Numbered from the stretch's first letter, positions 36,790 through 44,622 are shown. The stretch is 64,000 nt of DNA from Peterkaempfera podocarpi (GCF_042466665.1 NZ_CP162102.1:1922001-1986000), one strand, 5' to 3'. Notes: generated from the sequence alone by a model not told the origin. Numbers and translations: made by a program.

Positions 36790-38952
36790 GTGAGCGACGA
36801 GGACACCTCCGCTCCGCAGGGACACCCCGGGCCCACCGGGCCCCGGGGCGACGGGCCGGCGGACACCGCCGGGGCGCCGGCCGCGGTCGCCGAGCGGCCG
36901 GACACCGCGCGGCTGGCCGAGGCGATCCGGGCCATGGGCCGCGGCGCCGCCGCCCCTGGCGGTGACTCCGGCGGCGACTCCGGCACTGCGGGCGGCAGCG
37001 CGGCAGCGGCGGACGACCCCGCACCCCAGGGCGACGCCCAGCGGGCGGATGCGCTGCGGGCCACCGCCGAGGTGCTGTCCGAGGGCGGCGCCCCGGCGGA
37101 ACTGGCGACCGCGGCGGTGGCGTCCCTGGGCGACGGCGCCGCTGCGGCACTGCGGGAGGACCCCTGGGCGGTGCTGGCGCTGCCGAGTGTCCGTCCGGAG
37201 CAGGCCGACGGCTTCGCCCGGGGCCTGCTGGGCCAGGCCGCAGGGCCGGGCGACTCCCGGCGGGCCCAGGCGCTGGCACTCTGGCTGCTGGAGCGGGCCG
37301 CACTGCAAGGGCACACCGCGCTGGAGGTGTCCGAGGTACGAGCCGGGCTGGAGCAGCACGGCGTGCCGGATCCCGCCGAGGCGCTCGGCGGGATCGTCAC
37401 CGACGGCCGGGTGATGGCGTTCCAGGAGGAGGTGACGGCCCCGGGTGCCGCCGCGGCCGACGAGGACGAGGAGCCACCCGTCAGACTGCTGCTCGCCCTG
37501 GACCGCCTCGCCCTGGCCGAGGAGAGCCTGGCCGACGGGCTGGTGCGGCTGATGTCCACCCTGGAGCCGGGCGAGGACACGCCGGAGGCGGACGGGGCGG
37601 ACGCACCGCAGACGGACGCACCGCAGACGGACGCACAGCGGACCGACGACGCGGACGCACCGCAGCCGGACGGCGAGGGTGACGAGCCGACGCCCGCCGG
37701 ACACCACCCCGGCCCCGCCGCCTGGGAGGCCGCCGCAACCGCGGCGCCCTCCCCGTCCGCGACCGCCCTGGTCCGGGCGGCCCGGGACGCCGGCCTGCTG
37801 CTGCACACCGGCGGTGAGGCGGCCCGTGCCGAACCCGCCGCACTGGTCGCCGCCGCCCGGTCGATGGGGCTGCGGGCCTGGGCTGCGGCCTGGACGGCCG
37901 AGGGCGCCCGGGCGCTGGACACCCTGGCCGCGGCCGGGCAGCCGACGGACGCCCCCGCGGCGGCCGAGGAGAGCGGGGAGAGCGCCCGAGCGTCCCGTCC
38001 GGGTGCCGCGGTGACCCTGGCCGGCCTGCTCTCCGGAGCCGAGGGCCCCGGGCGGGAGGGCGACGGCTCGCTGGCACTGGATCTGCTGGTGGTCTGCGAC
38101 GCCCCGCTGCTGGACGTGGAGACCGCCGCGACCCTGGTGGAGTCGCTCGCCGACGGCACCCGGCTGGTCCTCAGCGGCGACCCCGCGCAGCTGTGGTCGG
38201 CCGGCCCTGGCCGGGTCTTCGCCGATCTGCTGGCCGCCCGGGCCTGCCCCGCGGTGGCGTCCCGCACTCCGGACTTCGGGCCGATCGGCGAGCTGGTCTC
38301 CGGTATCTCCGTCGGTGAGCTCCAGCAGGTGGAGGCGCCCGAGCGGGAGGTGGTGATCGTCCCCGCCAAGGACGGCGGAGAGGCCGCACACCGGGCGGTG
38401 CAGCTGATGTTGGACTCCATCCCGAGGGCGCTGGGCATCCCCGCCGACCAGGTGGTGGTGCTGACCCCCGGCCACGGTGGCAGCGCAGGCACCCGGGCAC
38501 TGAACGCCGCCCTCAAGGCGCAGCTCAATCCCGGGCCCGGCCGCTTCGGCGGCTTCGACCCCGGTGACCGGGTGGTCCACTCCCCCACGCCCGGCAGCTG
38601 TCTGCCCGGCACCGTGGTCTCCGCGGACGCATCCGGGCTCCGGCTCGATCTGGACGGGCAGCCGCTGACTGTGCCCCGCGAGCAGGCGCAGCAGGTCAGG
38701 CACGGCTGGGCGCTCACCGTGCACCAGGCGGTGGGGCGGCACTGGCCGGGTGTGGTGGCAGTGCTGCCGGACGACGCCGCCGGGGCGCTCACCCGCCAGC
38801 TGGTCTACACCGCCTTCGGCCGGGCCGAGCGGCATCTCTCGGTGGTGCACGCCGCCGGGCAGGCACTGGCCCAGTCGGTCGCCGCCGTACCGGCGCGGCC
38901 GCGGACCACCCGGCTGCGCGGCATCCTGGCAGAGCAGTCCCCTCAGCCGTGA
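36790..38952 (+). CDS. RecD-like protein with degenerate ATPase motifs
   Basis: The 720-residue protein aligns by eye to RecD2-type superfamily 1B helicases across most motifs but lacks the catalytic ones. Where Walker A should read GGPGTGKT it has LLLHTGGEAARAE, without the Lys. Where Walker B should read DEAS it has LLVVCDAPLLD. The structural motifs are kept: RLVLSGDPAQLWSAGPGRVF (motif III-like), ALNAALKAQLNPGPGRFGGF, FDPGDRVVHSP, WALTVHQAVGRHWPGVVAV (motif V/VI-like) and LVYTAFGRAERHL. The N-terminal half has degenerate helical repeats and a disordered acidic linker with short DAPQT repeats. So it is likely a DNA-related protein without ATPase activity. The GTG at 36790 has GGGAG at 9 nt. 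Confidence 0.8.
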   Translation: MSDEDTSAPQGHPGPTGPRGDGPADTAGAPAAVAERPDTARLAEAIRAMGRGAAAPGGDSGGDSGTAGGSAAAADDPAPQGDAQRADALRATAEVLSEGGAPAELATAAVASLGDGAAAALREDPWAVLALPSVRPEQADGFARGLLGQAAGPGDSRRAQALALWLLERAALQGHTALEVSEVRAGLEQHGVPDPAEALGGIVTDGRVMAFQEEVTAPGAAAADEDEEPPVRLLLALDRLALAEESLADGLVRLMSTLEPGEDTPEADGADAPQTDAPQTDAQRTDDADAPQPDGEGDEPTPAGHHPGPAAWEAAATAAPSPSATALVRAARDAGLLLHTGGEAARAEPAALVAAARSMGLRAWAAAWTAEGARALDTLAAAGQPTDAPAAAEESGESARASRPGAAVTLAGLLSGAEGPGREGDGSLALDLLVVCDAPLLDVETAATLVESLADGTRLVLSGDPAQLWSAGPGRVFADLLAARACPAVASRTPDFGPIGELVSGISVGELQQVEAPEREVVIVPAKDGGEAAHRAVQLMLDSIPRALGIPADQVVVLTPGHGGSAGTRALNAALKAQLNPGPGRFGGFDPGDRVVHSPTPGSCLPGTVVSADASGLRLDLDGQPLTVPREQAQQVRHGWALTVHQAVGRHWPGVVAVLPDDAAGALTRQLVYTAFGRAERHLSVVHAAGQALAQSVAAVPARPRTTRLRGILAEQSPQP

Positions 38953-38959
38953 GACACCG

Positions 38960-39000
38960 CCGGGGTGGCCGCTCCCTGTTCCAGGGAGCGGCCACCCCGG
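38960..39000. terminator. Bidirectional stem-loop terminator
   Basis: A perfect 19-bp stem, CCGGGGTGGCCGCTCCCTG and its complement, with a 3-nt loop lies between two convergent genes. Confidence 0.8.
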
Positions 39001-39028
39001 CCGATGAGAAGGTGTCGCGGTGCCCGGC

Positions 39029-39664
39029 TCAGCGCTCGGGGTCGAGCACCTCCAGCTCGTCGTCATAGACCTCGCTGACGTCGAACCGGCAGATCAGCAG
39101 TTGCGGATCCGCCTCGTCGAACGGCTCGGGCAGCCACTCCCCCGGCTCGCCGGGCTCGGCCGCGGCCACCCAGAGCGTCGAGTCGCCCTCCTCAAGGCCG
39201 AACTCCTCGCACCGGGAGGCGATCTCATCCGGCTCGTACTCGCCGAAGACCACCCCGATCGCGGCGTTGAGGGTACCGCCGGCCGGCCGGGAGGCACCCG
39301 GGGCCACGGGGGCCGCGAGGGTGCTGTCGAGCCGGGTGGCCTGGCTGCGCAGCCGCTCCGGGTCGGAGATCAGATAGTCACGGCGGATCAGCACACTGAT
39401 CGCCTCGGGCTCGTCGGGGCCCAGATAGGCGGCGGCGCTCTCGTCGCCGGGGACCTCGAAGGGCGTCACCTCGTCATAGGCGTCGTACAGGATCTCGTCG
39501 TAGGCGTCGGCCGCTGCAGCCAGCGCTTCATAGGCGGCGAAGACCGCCGGGTCGTTCTCCCCCGAGCGGCCCTCGACCGCGGCCAGGTGGCGGTCGATTG
39601 CTGCCTTGACCGCCTCGGCGGCGGCGCGTACCTCGGCGACAGTGGGCTGCGCTGCATCAGACAT
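39029..39664 (-). CDS. Conserved hypothetical protein, acidic
   Basis: The 211-residue cytosolic protein is rich in Asp and Glu. It has a helical N-terminus (about 8-65, AEVRAAAEAVKAAIDRHL) and a C-terminal domain containing VLIRRDYLISDPERLRSQA, NAAIGVVFGEYEPDEIASRC and LLICRFDVSEVYDDELEVL. I recognise the pattern as one kept in streptomycetes but know of no function. TAGCGT lies 7 nt before the ATG at 39664, and there is no ribosome-binding site, so it may be leaderless. It is convergent with the RecD-like gene. Confidence 0.8.
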   Translation of the reverse strand: MSDAAQPTVAEVRAAAEAVKAAIDRHLAAVEGRSGENDPAVFAAYEALAAAADAYDEILYDAYDEVTPFEVPGDESAAAYLGPDEPEAISVLIRRDYLISDPERLRSQATRLDSTLAAPVAPGASRPAGGTLNAAIGVVFGEYEPDEIASRCEEFGLEEGDSTLWVAAAEPGEPGEWLPEPFDEADPQLLICRFDVSEVYDDELEVLDPER

Positions 39665-39671
39665 GGATCAG

Positions 39672-39677
39672 ACGCTA
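39672..39677 (-). promoter_or_regulatory. Probable -10 hexamer (TAGCGT), leaderless start
   Basis: TAGCGT on the minus strand ends 7 nt before the ATG at 39664. No clear -35 hexamer. Confidence 0.35.
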
Positions 39678-39853
39678 TCCGTACCGGGTACCGGCCTGCA
39701 CTGCCGTTATCACCTGGAGCCGTGTTTTTCTGCACAACTTCGCGCGAAGCGCGGGCGGCTGTCGGCGTCGGGCCCGCCGTGAGACCCTGGAATCCGACGA
39801 CTGTCGGTGAGCGTTAGTAGGCTTACCGAAGAGTGTCCAGCGGGAGGATAGCT

Positions 39854-40063
39854 TTGATCCCATCGAAGACGGTCCGGCAGCCGGAGTACGAGTACCAGTC
39901 GTTGCGGCTCCCCCGGGGTACGACCCGCAACGCCGCCCGCCGACTGCTCACCGAGCACGCGGAGTACGGGCACTGGGAGCTCGACCGGCTTCGGCTCTTC
40001 CCTGACGGCAGTCGCAGTGTGGTGCTCAAGCGGCGGATCATCCGCCAGGTCCGCCCCTGGTGA
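39854..40063 (+). CDS. DUF5703-family small protein
   Basis: A 69-residue basic protein with the conserved core EYEYQSLRLPRGTTRNAARR, LLTEHAEYGHWELDRL and SRSVVLKRRIIRQVR. The family is small, actinobacterial and of unknown function. The best start is a TTG at 39854 (LIPSKTVRQPEYEY), with GGGAGG 6 nt before it; an in-frame GTG at 39833 is possible but has no ribosome-binding site. A perfect terminator follows. Confidence 0.82.
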   Translation: MIPSKTVRQPEYEYQSLRLPRGTTRNAARRLLTEHAEYGHWELDRLRLFPDGSRSVVLKRRIIRQVRPW

Positions 40064-40078
40064 GCCGTCCGACAATCG

Positions 40079-40110
40079 AGAGCGGGAGCCCCCGAGGGGG
40101 CTCCCGCTCT
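40079..40110 (+). terminator. Stem-loop terminator after the DUF5703 gene
   Basis: A perfect 15-bp stem, AGAGCGGGAGCCCCC and its complement, with a very tight loop is followed by GCTGTCTTC. It also lies past the end of the convergent long chaplin gene and could serve both strands. Confidence 0.75.
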
Positions 40111-40151
40111 GCTGTCTTCACCACTCGCCCTCAGGCGTGGGGAGAGATCCC

Positions 40152-40883
40152 TCAGTAGCTGCGCACCCGGCCGCGCCGGTAGAGCACCGCGCCACCCAGG
40201 ATCATGCCCGCCGCGATGGTGCCGGCCAGTGCCGCATCACCGGCACCGGTGGACGCCAGTGCCTCATGGGCGTGCTGGGCCACGGTGGAACCGCCGCCGG
40301 GCGCGCTGTGGGCCGGCCCGTGCGAAGGCCGCGGCGCGTGGTGCACCGGCGGCCGGCTGGGGCGGTGGTGCACAGGCGGCAGCGTCGGGTGGTGCACCAC
40401 GGGCGGCACGACCACCGCGTGCGAGGGCGCCTCGGCGTTCACACAGGTGTTGCCGAGGGCGCCGTTGCCGAGGCCGACGGCGGTGATGGAGTTGCCGCAG
40501 ACGTTGACCGGCACATGGATCGGCACCTGCACCACATTGCCGCTGAGGACGCCGGGTGAACCCTGGGCGGCCCCCTCTGCATCCGCACCGCCGCCGCTCC
40601 GGGTGGCACCGCGGCCGTCACGGTCGTGGCCGTGGCCACCGGAGGCGTTGACGCAGGTGTTGCCGATGGCGGGGTTGAGCAGCCCGACCACGTTGATGGT
40701 GTTGCCGCAGAGATTCACCGGGACATCCACCGGGACCTGGACCACGTTCCCGGATCCGACACCCGGCGAGCCGGTGGCAGCGCCGTGTGCATCGGCGGAC
40801 GCGTAGGCGTAACCGGCGGTCGATGCCAGCACGCTTCCGGTGGCCATGGCCGTGAGGAGAGTCCTCTTGGCTGCTTGTCGCAT
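40152..40883 (-). CDS. Long chaplin with two chaplin domains and a sortase signal
   Basis: Chaplins coat aerial hyphae and spores with an amyloid, water-repellent layer. The 243-residue precursor has a signal peptide (residues 1-29, ending AYAYA), two chaplin domains (about 35-80 and 105-150, each GSPG-x-SGN-VQVP-VPVN-CGN...GN-CVN with two Cys), a His/Pro-rich spacer (VHHPTLPPVHHRPSRPPVHH) and a C-terminal sorting signal: LASTG, a hydrophobic helix, then RRGRVRSY. LAxTG is the motif of class-E sortases, so the protein should be bound to the cell wall, like ChpA-C. The ATG at 40883 has AGGGG at 6 nt. A sigma-BldN-type promoter lies at 40950-40977. Confidence 0.95.
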   Translation of the reverse strand: MRQAAKRTLLTAMATGSVLASTAGYAYASADAHGAATGSPGVGSGNVVQVPVDVPVNLCGNTINVVGLLNPAIGNTCVNASGGHGHDRDGRGATRSGGGADAEGAAQGSPGVLSGNVVQVPIHVPVNVCGNSITAVGLGNGALGNTCVNAEAPSHAVVVPPVVHHPTLPPVHHRPSRPPVHHAPRPSHGPAHSAPGGGSTVAQHAHEALASTGAGDAALAGTIAAGMILGGAVLYRRGRVRSY

Positions 40884-40949
40884 GGGTTCCCCTGACCTCT
40901 TCAATCCGTGTAGTTGATGTTGTGTACGAAATCTTCACCCGCGCACTGG

Positions 40950-40977
40950 TCAACGAGGGAAAGGCAATCGGGTTGGG
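40950..40977 (-). promoter_or_regulatory. Sigma-BldN-type promoter of the long chaplin gene
   Basis: On the minus strand CCCAAC (40972-40977), a 16-nt spacer and CGTTGA (40950-40955) match the sigma-BldN consensus as I recall it, CGTAAC-N16-CGTTGA, at 10 of 12 positions. Transcription would start near 40943. Confidence 0.6.
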
Positions 40978-41011
40978 CCGTTCGCACCGTTTTCACCCGG
41001 CTGGGTGAGTA

Positions 41012-41039
41012 CGCCCCCGGAAATGGACTTCCGGGGGCG
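41012..41039 (-). terminator. Stem-loop terminator after the short chaplin gene
   Basis: A perfect 11-bp stem, CGCCCCCGGAA / TTCCGGGGGCG, with a 6-nt loop lies 15 nt past the stop, before the promoter of the long chaplin. Confidence 0.7.
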
Positions 41040-41053
41040 CACCGGGGTCATTC

Positions 41054-41299
41054 TCAGTAGTTCACGCAGGTGTTGCCGAACGCCGGGTTCAGCAGCCCGA
41101 TCACGTTGATGGTGTTGCCGCAGAGGTTGACCGGCACGTGCACCGGAACCTGGATCACATTGCCGGACAGCACGCCCGGCGAACCCACGGCCGCCCCCTC
41201 GGCGACCGCGCCGCCCCCAGTGGCGCACGCCGCACCTGCACCGGCCAGCACCAGACCGCCGGTGGCAGCGACGACAGCGGCAATCTTCTTGGCCTTCAT
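41054..41299 (-). CDS. Short chaplin
   Basis: The 81-residue precursor has a signal peptide (residues 1-26, ending ACATG) and one chaplin domain (about 35-81: GSPGVLSGNVIQVPVHVPVN, then CGNTINVIGLLNPAFGNTC). Two Cys are present, as in ChpD and ChpF-H and unlike ChpE. There is no sorting signal, so it is a free secreted monomer that would assemble with wall-bound long chaplins. The ATG at 41299 has GGAGGG at 7 nt. The gene lies 171 bp upstream of the long chaplin, each with its own promoter and with a terminator between. Confidence 0.95.
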   Translation of the reverse strand: MKAKKIAAVVAATGGLVLAGAGAACATGGGAVAEGAAVGSPGVLSGNVIQVPVHVPVNLCGNTINVIGLLNPAFGNTCVNY

Positions 41300-41350
41300 G
41301 GGTTTCCCTCCTGATTGTCAGCGCAACCCGGTTCGTGGGCTGCATATGGG

Positions 41351-41378
41351 TGAACGAGACTGCGGCAAATGGGGTACG
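41351..41378 (-). promoter_or_regulatory. Sigma-BldN-type promoter of the short chaplin gene
   Basis: On the minus strand CGTACC (41373-41378), a 16-nt spacer and CGTTCA (41351-41356) match the recalled consensus CGTAAC-N16-CGTTGA at 10 of 12 positions. Transcription would start near 41344, giving a leader of about 45 nt. Confidence 0.6.
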
Positions 41379-41437
41379 CCGCAGTACGGCTATTCACCCC
41401 CAGCGGTGAGGATTCGCACCCGTGAGCGAAAACAAAG

Positions 41438-41481
41438 AAAGCCCGTTCCCCGGTGCTCGCAGGCACCGGGAAACGGGCTTC
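41438..41481 (-). terminator. Terminator after the M20 peptidase gene, with T-rich tail
   Basis: AAGCCCGTTTCCCGGTGC pairs with GCACCGGGGAACGGGCTT with one mismatch, and on the minus strand is followed by TTTCTTTGTTTT. It is the clearest classical intrinsic terminator in the window and shields the chaplin promoter from readthrough. Confidence 0.85.
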
Positions 41482-41500
41482 GCAGGGGCTGCCGCCCCCG

Positions 41501-42823
41501 TCAGCAGGCGTCTATGAAGCGGTCCAGCACCCGCACTCCGAACTCCAGGCCCTCGACCGGGACCCGCTCGTCGACCCCGTGGAACATCCCGGCGAAGTCC
41601 AGCTCCGGGGGGAGCCGCAGCGGGGCGAAGCCGAAGCAGCGGATGCCGAGGTCCTGGAACGACTTGGCGTCCGTACCGCCCGACAGGCAGTACGGCACGG
41701 CGCGGGCGATCGGGTCCTCCGCGCTGAGCGCCGACTGCATGGCCTCCACCAGGGCGCCGTCGAAGGTGGTCTCCATCGCCCGGTCCGCGTGCAGGGTCTC
41801 CCGCTTGACCCGGGGGCCGAGCACCCGGTCCAGGTCGCTGAGGAACTCGTCCTCGAAGCCCGGCAGGAAGCGGCCGTCGATGTGCGCGGTGGCCTGGCCC
41901 GGGATGACGTTCACCTTGTAGCCGGCGCCGAGCATGGTGGGCTGGGCGGTGTTGCGCAGCGTGGTGCCGATCATCTTGGCGATGCCGCCGAGCGTCTTCA
42001 GCGTCTCGTCCATGTTCTCCGGGTCGAGCTGGACGCCCAGTGCGTCCGACAGCTCGTCCAGGAAGGCCCGCACCGTCTTGGTGACCCGGACCGGGAAGGT
42101 GTGCTGCCCGAGCCGGGCGACGGCCTCGCACAGCTCGATGATGGCGTTGTCCGTGTTGGTCATGGACCCGTGCCCGGCCGTGCCCTCCACGGTCAGCCGC
42201 ATCCAGTGCATCCCCTTCTCGGCCGTCTCCACCAGGTAGAGCCGCAGCTGCTCGTTGACCGTGAAGGAGAACCCGCCGACCTCGCCGATGCCCTCGGTGA
42301 CCCCCTCGAAGAGGTCGGGGTGCTTGTCGACGAGGAAACGGGCGCCGTAGGTACCGCCCGCCTCCTCGTCGGCCAGGAACGCCAGCACCAGGTCGCGCGG
42401 GGGCTTGCGGCCGGTGCGCAGGCGGTCGCGGACGACCGCGAGGGTCATCGCGTCCATGTCCTTCATGTCGACGGCGCCCCGGCCCCAGACGCAGCCGTCG
42501 GCGATCTCGCCGGAGAAGGGGTGGTGGGTCCAGTCGGCGGCGTTGGCCGGCACCACATCGGTGTGACCGTGGATCAGCAGCCCCGGCCGCGAACGGTCCT
42601 CGCCCTCGATCCGGACCACCGTGCTGGCGCGGCCCTTGGCCGACTCGAAGATCTGCGGCTCCACCCCGAACTCTGCGAGTTGCTCGGCCACATACTCGGC
42701 GGCCGCGCGCTCGCCCGGCCCCGAGTGGTCGCCGTAGTTGCTGGTGTCGATGCGGATGAGATCCCGGCAGATGTCGGTGACCTCGGACTCGGCGGTCACC
42801 CGCGCGGGCTTCGACTCACTCAC
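41501..42823 (-). CDS. M20-family metallopeptidase
   Basis: The 440-residue cytosolic enzyme belongs to the M20 dinuclear-zinc peptidase/deacylase family. Metal ligands are visible in LLIHGHTDVVP, GRGAVDMKD, LAFLADEEAGG (catalytic Glu pair) and the late His in FGMFHGVDER-like sequence. The dimerisation (lid) domain is between, with VEGTAGHGSM. The substrate could be a dipeptide or an acylated amino acid; the sequence does not decide. The GTG at 42823 has AGGAGAG at 5 nt and gives VSESKPARV. A frame running further upstream lacks family sequence. Confidence 0.92.
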   Translation of the reverse strand: MSESKPARVTAESEVTDICRDLIRIDTSNYGDHSGPGERAAAEYVAEQLAEFGVEPQIFESAKGRASTVVRIEGEDRSRPGLLIHGHTDVVPANAADWTHHPFSGEIADGCVWGRGAVDMKDMDAMTLAVVRDRLRTGRKPPRDLVLAFLADEEAGGTYGARFLVDKHPDLFEGVTEGIGEVGGFSFTVNEQLRLYLVETAEKGMHWMRLTVEGTAGHGSMTNTDNAIIELCEAVARLGQHTFPVRVTKTVRAFLDELSDALGVQLDPENMDETLKTLGGIAKMIGTTLRNTAQPTMLGAGYKVNVIPGQATAHIDGRFLPGFEDEFLSDLDRVLGPRVKRETLHADRAMETTFDGALVEAMQSALSAEDPIARAVPYCLSGGTDAKSFQDLGIRCFGFAPLRLPPELDFAGMFHGVDERVPVEGLEFGVRVLDRFIDAC

Positions 42824-43069
42824 GGTCTCTCCTGCTCTCCCGGAACGACCGGGGTCCGCCCCGGCCGCCCGGGGCCTCTGGGTACAGCGCACACTCCCGA
42901 CCATCCTGCCTCTCCGCACGCCCCCGCCCAAGGCCTCCCCCCTGCCCGATCGCCCCAGGTCGGACGGGTGAGCGCGGTCGGCACGGGCTTTTGGGCGGCC
43001 CAGCCGATCTTTGCTATGGTTGCTCATGTCGCGCGGGACACCGGTTCGGTAGCCCTCGGTACACACCCT

Positions 43070-43154
43070 GTCCGGGTGGCGGAATGGCAGACGCGCTAGC
43101 TTGAGGTGCTAGTGCCCTTTATCGGGCGTGGGGGTTCAAGTCCCCCCTCGGACA
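43070..43154 (+). tRNA. tRNA-Leu (GAG)
   Basis: The 85-nt gene folds as a class-II tRNA. The acceptor stem GTCCGGG pairs with CTCGGAC (one G-U). The anticodon stem CTAGC / GCTAG holds the loop TTGAGGT with anticodon GAG, reading CUC and CUU. There is a variable arm around GTGCCCTTTATCGGGC, and the T-arm is GGGGG-TTCAAGT-CCCCC. CCA is not encoded. No fragment of its 3' end is repeated elsewhere in the window, so there is no sign of an integrated element here. Confidence 0.95.
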
Positions 43155-43552
43155 CTCACACTCTCTCCCCTGGGGAGACGACATCAGGTCCGGTTCGGGG
43201 TTCGCCCCGGTCCGGACCTTCGCCTTTTGCCGATCGTACGCCCCATGCGCCTCCCTCGCCGGAGGTCCGGCCCCGCTCCTTCACGGGGCGGCCGCGAGTG
43301 TCCCCACAATGGCGCCCGAGCCGGGCCGCGGTACGTCCCCCGGGAGGCGGGCCTCGCACACCGGCGCGCGCCGATGGTCCGGGCTCGCCGAGGGTGCCGC
43401 CACCGCCCCTCCCGGCGCACCGGACCGATGCCGGGGAAGGCCCGGCCGGCCGGACTCTCCCCCGACCCTGCCCCATGAGGCCGGGTCGGCCTGTCGCCGC
43501 CACCCGCCGCACGGAGGCCACGGGTGCCTCCGGCAGGATATATGAGGGTCCG
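43155..43552. other. Gene-free region downstream of tRNA-Leu
   Basis: About 400 bp without a gene that I can support. The open frames have no ribosome-binding sites and Pro/Arg-rich translations. It may hold the remains of sequence lost along with the LacI fragment that follows. Confidence 0.5.
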
Positions 43553-43694
43553 TCAGGTGGAGTCGCGTACCACCGGTCGGCAGGGGATCCGGTGCATTCC
43601 GGCGGCGGGCCGGCCGTCGAGGGCGTCCAGCAGTCACAGCGCGGCGACCCTGCCCAGTTCGGCCGGATCCATGTCGACGGTGGTGCGCGGCGGC
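43553..43694 (-). pseudogene. LacI-family regulator, C-terminal fragment with internal stop
   Basis: Read on the minus strand the frame gives PPRTTVDMDPAELGRVAAL, a TGA stop (43634-43636), then LLDALDGRPAAG and RPVVRDST before a second stop. This is the end of a LacI/GalR effector domain, whose usual form is PPLTTVR-x-M-ELG-x-A-x-LLL-x-LDG ... LPxELVVR-x-ST. The DNA-binding and most of the sensor domains are missing, because the sequence upstream is the terminator and 3' end of the next gene. It is a decayed remnant, not a functional gene. Confidence 0.75.
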
Positions 43695-43723
43695 CGGGCC
43701 TCTGGTGCCGGTTCGGACGCGGG

Positions 43724-43751
43724 AAGGCCCCCGGGGTGTCCCGGGGGCCTT
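43724..43751 (-). terminator. Stem-loop terminator after the transglycosylase-like gene
   Basis: A perfect 12-bp stem, AAGGCCCCCGGG / CCCGGGGGCCTT, with a 4-nt loop lies 28 nt past the stop codon. Confidence 0.75.
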
Positions 43752-43779
43752 GCCGTCTGCTGTGGTGCTGGGGTGCGGC

Positions 43780-44472
43780 TCAGTACCAGTGGTGGGTCTG
43801 CCAGAACGCCCAGGCGGCGTTCGGGCTGCCGTAGCGGTCGTTCATGTAGTTCAGCGTCCACTGCACCTGGGTGGCCGGGTTGCTCTTCCAGTCCCCGCCC
43901 ACCGAGGCCATCTTGGCCCCCGGCAGCGCCTGACCCAGCCCATACGCACCCGACGACGCATTCACCGCGTGCGGGTTCCAACCGCTCTCATGGCTGACGA
44001 TCGCATCGAACGCGGCCCACTGCCCCGCCGGAACCATCGACTGCGCCATCCCCCGCACCCCACCAGCCGTCACCGGCGACGCCACCGCAGCCAACGCCGC
44101 CCGACCCCCACGACCATGACCATGACCAGCGTGCGCAGCGTGACCGACATGACCCGCGTGCGCGGCATGACCGGCGTGCGCATGACCGGCGTGCGCATGA
44201 CCGGCGTGCGCGTGAGTGGCCCGCCCGACGTGGGTGGCACGACCCACATGCGCGGCATGCGCGGCATGAGCGGTGTGGGCGGTGTGGGCGGTGCCGGTGC
44301 GGCCCAGGTGGTTCAGGTGGTGCAGGTGCAGCTGGTGCGCGCTCATCCGAGCCGACGTGTGCGTCGCCGCCGACGCGGCCGGAGCAGCCACCGCGGCCAA
44401 CGACGCCGTACCGGCAGCCGCAGCCAGCACAGCAGTGACAGAACGCAGACGGGGCATGGCAATGCGCTTCAA
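43780..44472 (-). CDS. Secreted lytic-transglycosylase-like protein with His-rich repeat
   Basis: The 230-residue precursor has a signal peptide (residues 1-36, ending ASAAT), a low-complexity section at about 38-122 with some 25 His in AHAGH-type repeats, and a C-terminal goose-lysozyme-like SLT domain (about 140-230). The latter has AAFDAIVSHESGWNPHAVN, with the catalytic Glu, then GAYGLGQALPG and NPATQVQWTLNYMNDRYG. Such enzymes cleave peptidoglycan between MurNAc and GlcNAc. The His-rich part could bind Zn, Ni or Cu. The start is probably a TTG at 44472 with GAGG at 8 nt; the in-frame ATG at 44457 is too far from that site. Confidence 0.88.
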   Translation of the reverse strand: MKRIAMPRLRSVTAVLAAAAGTASLAAVAAPAASAATHTSARMSAHQLHLHHLNHLGRTGTAHTAHTAHAAHAAHVGRATHVGRATHAHAGHAHAGHAHAGHAAHAGHVGHAAHAGHGHGRGGRAALAAVASPVTAGGVRGMAQSMVPAGQWAAFDAIVSHESGWNPHAVNASSGAYGLGQALPGAKMASVGGDWKSNPATQVQWTLNYMNDRYGSPNAAWAFWQTHHWY

Positions 44473-44622
44473 GAAGTGACCTCAATCGGTTGACTGGACG
44501 ACCCACCCGCACCACGGCGAGAACCGGCCGCCCGGGGCACCCGTTATCGGTTGGTGCCGCAGGAGACGTCCCGGACCCCGCACTGCGGAACCCACCAACG
44601 CCGTCGGACTCGTCCCACCATG

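Noticed and set aside
43070..43780. tRNA-Leu as attachment site of an integrated element
   Set aside because: There is no integrase gene, no repeat of the tRNA 3' end elsewhere in the window, and no shift in base composition beyond a short gene-free stretch.
44473..44600. Possible cyclic-di-AMP (ydaO-type) riboswitch upstream of the cell-wall enzyme gene
   Set aside because: Such riboswitches often precede streptomycete cell-wall hydrolases, but I could not match the conserved core segments in this leader.
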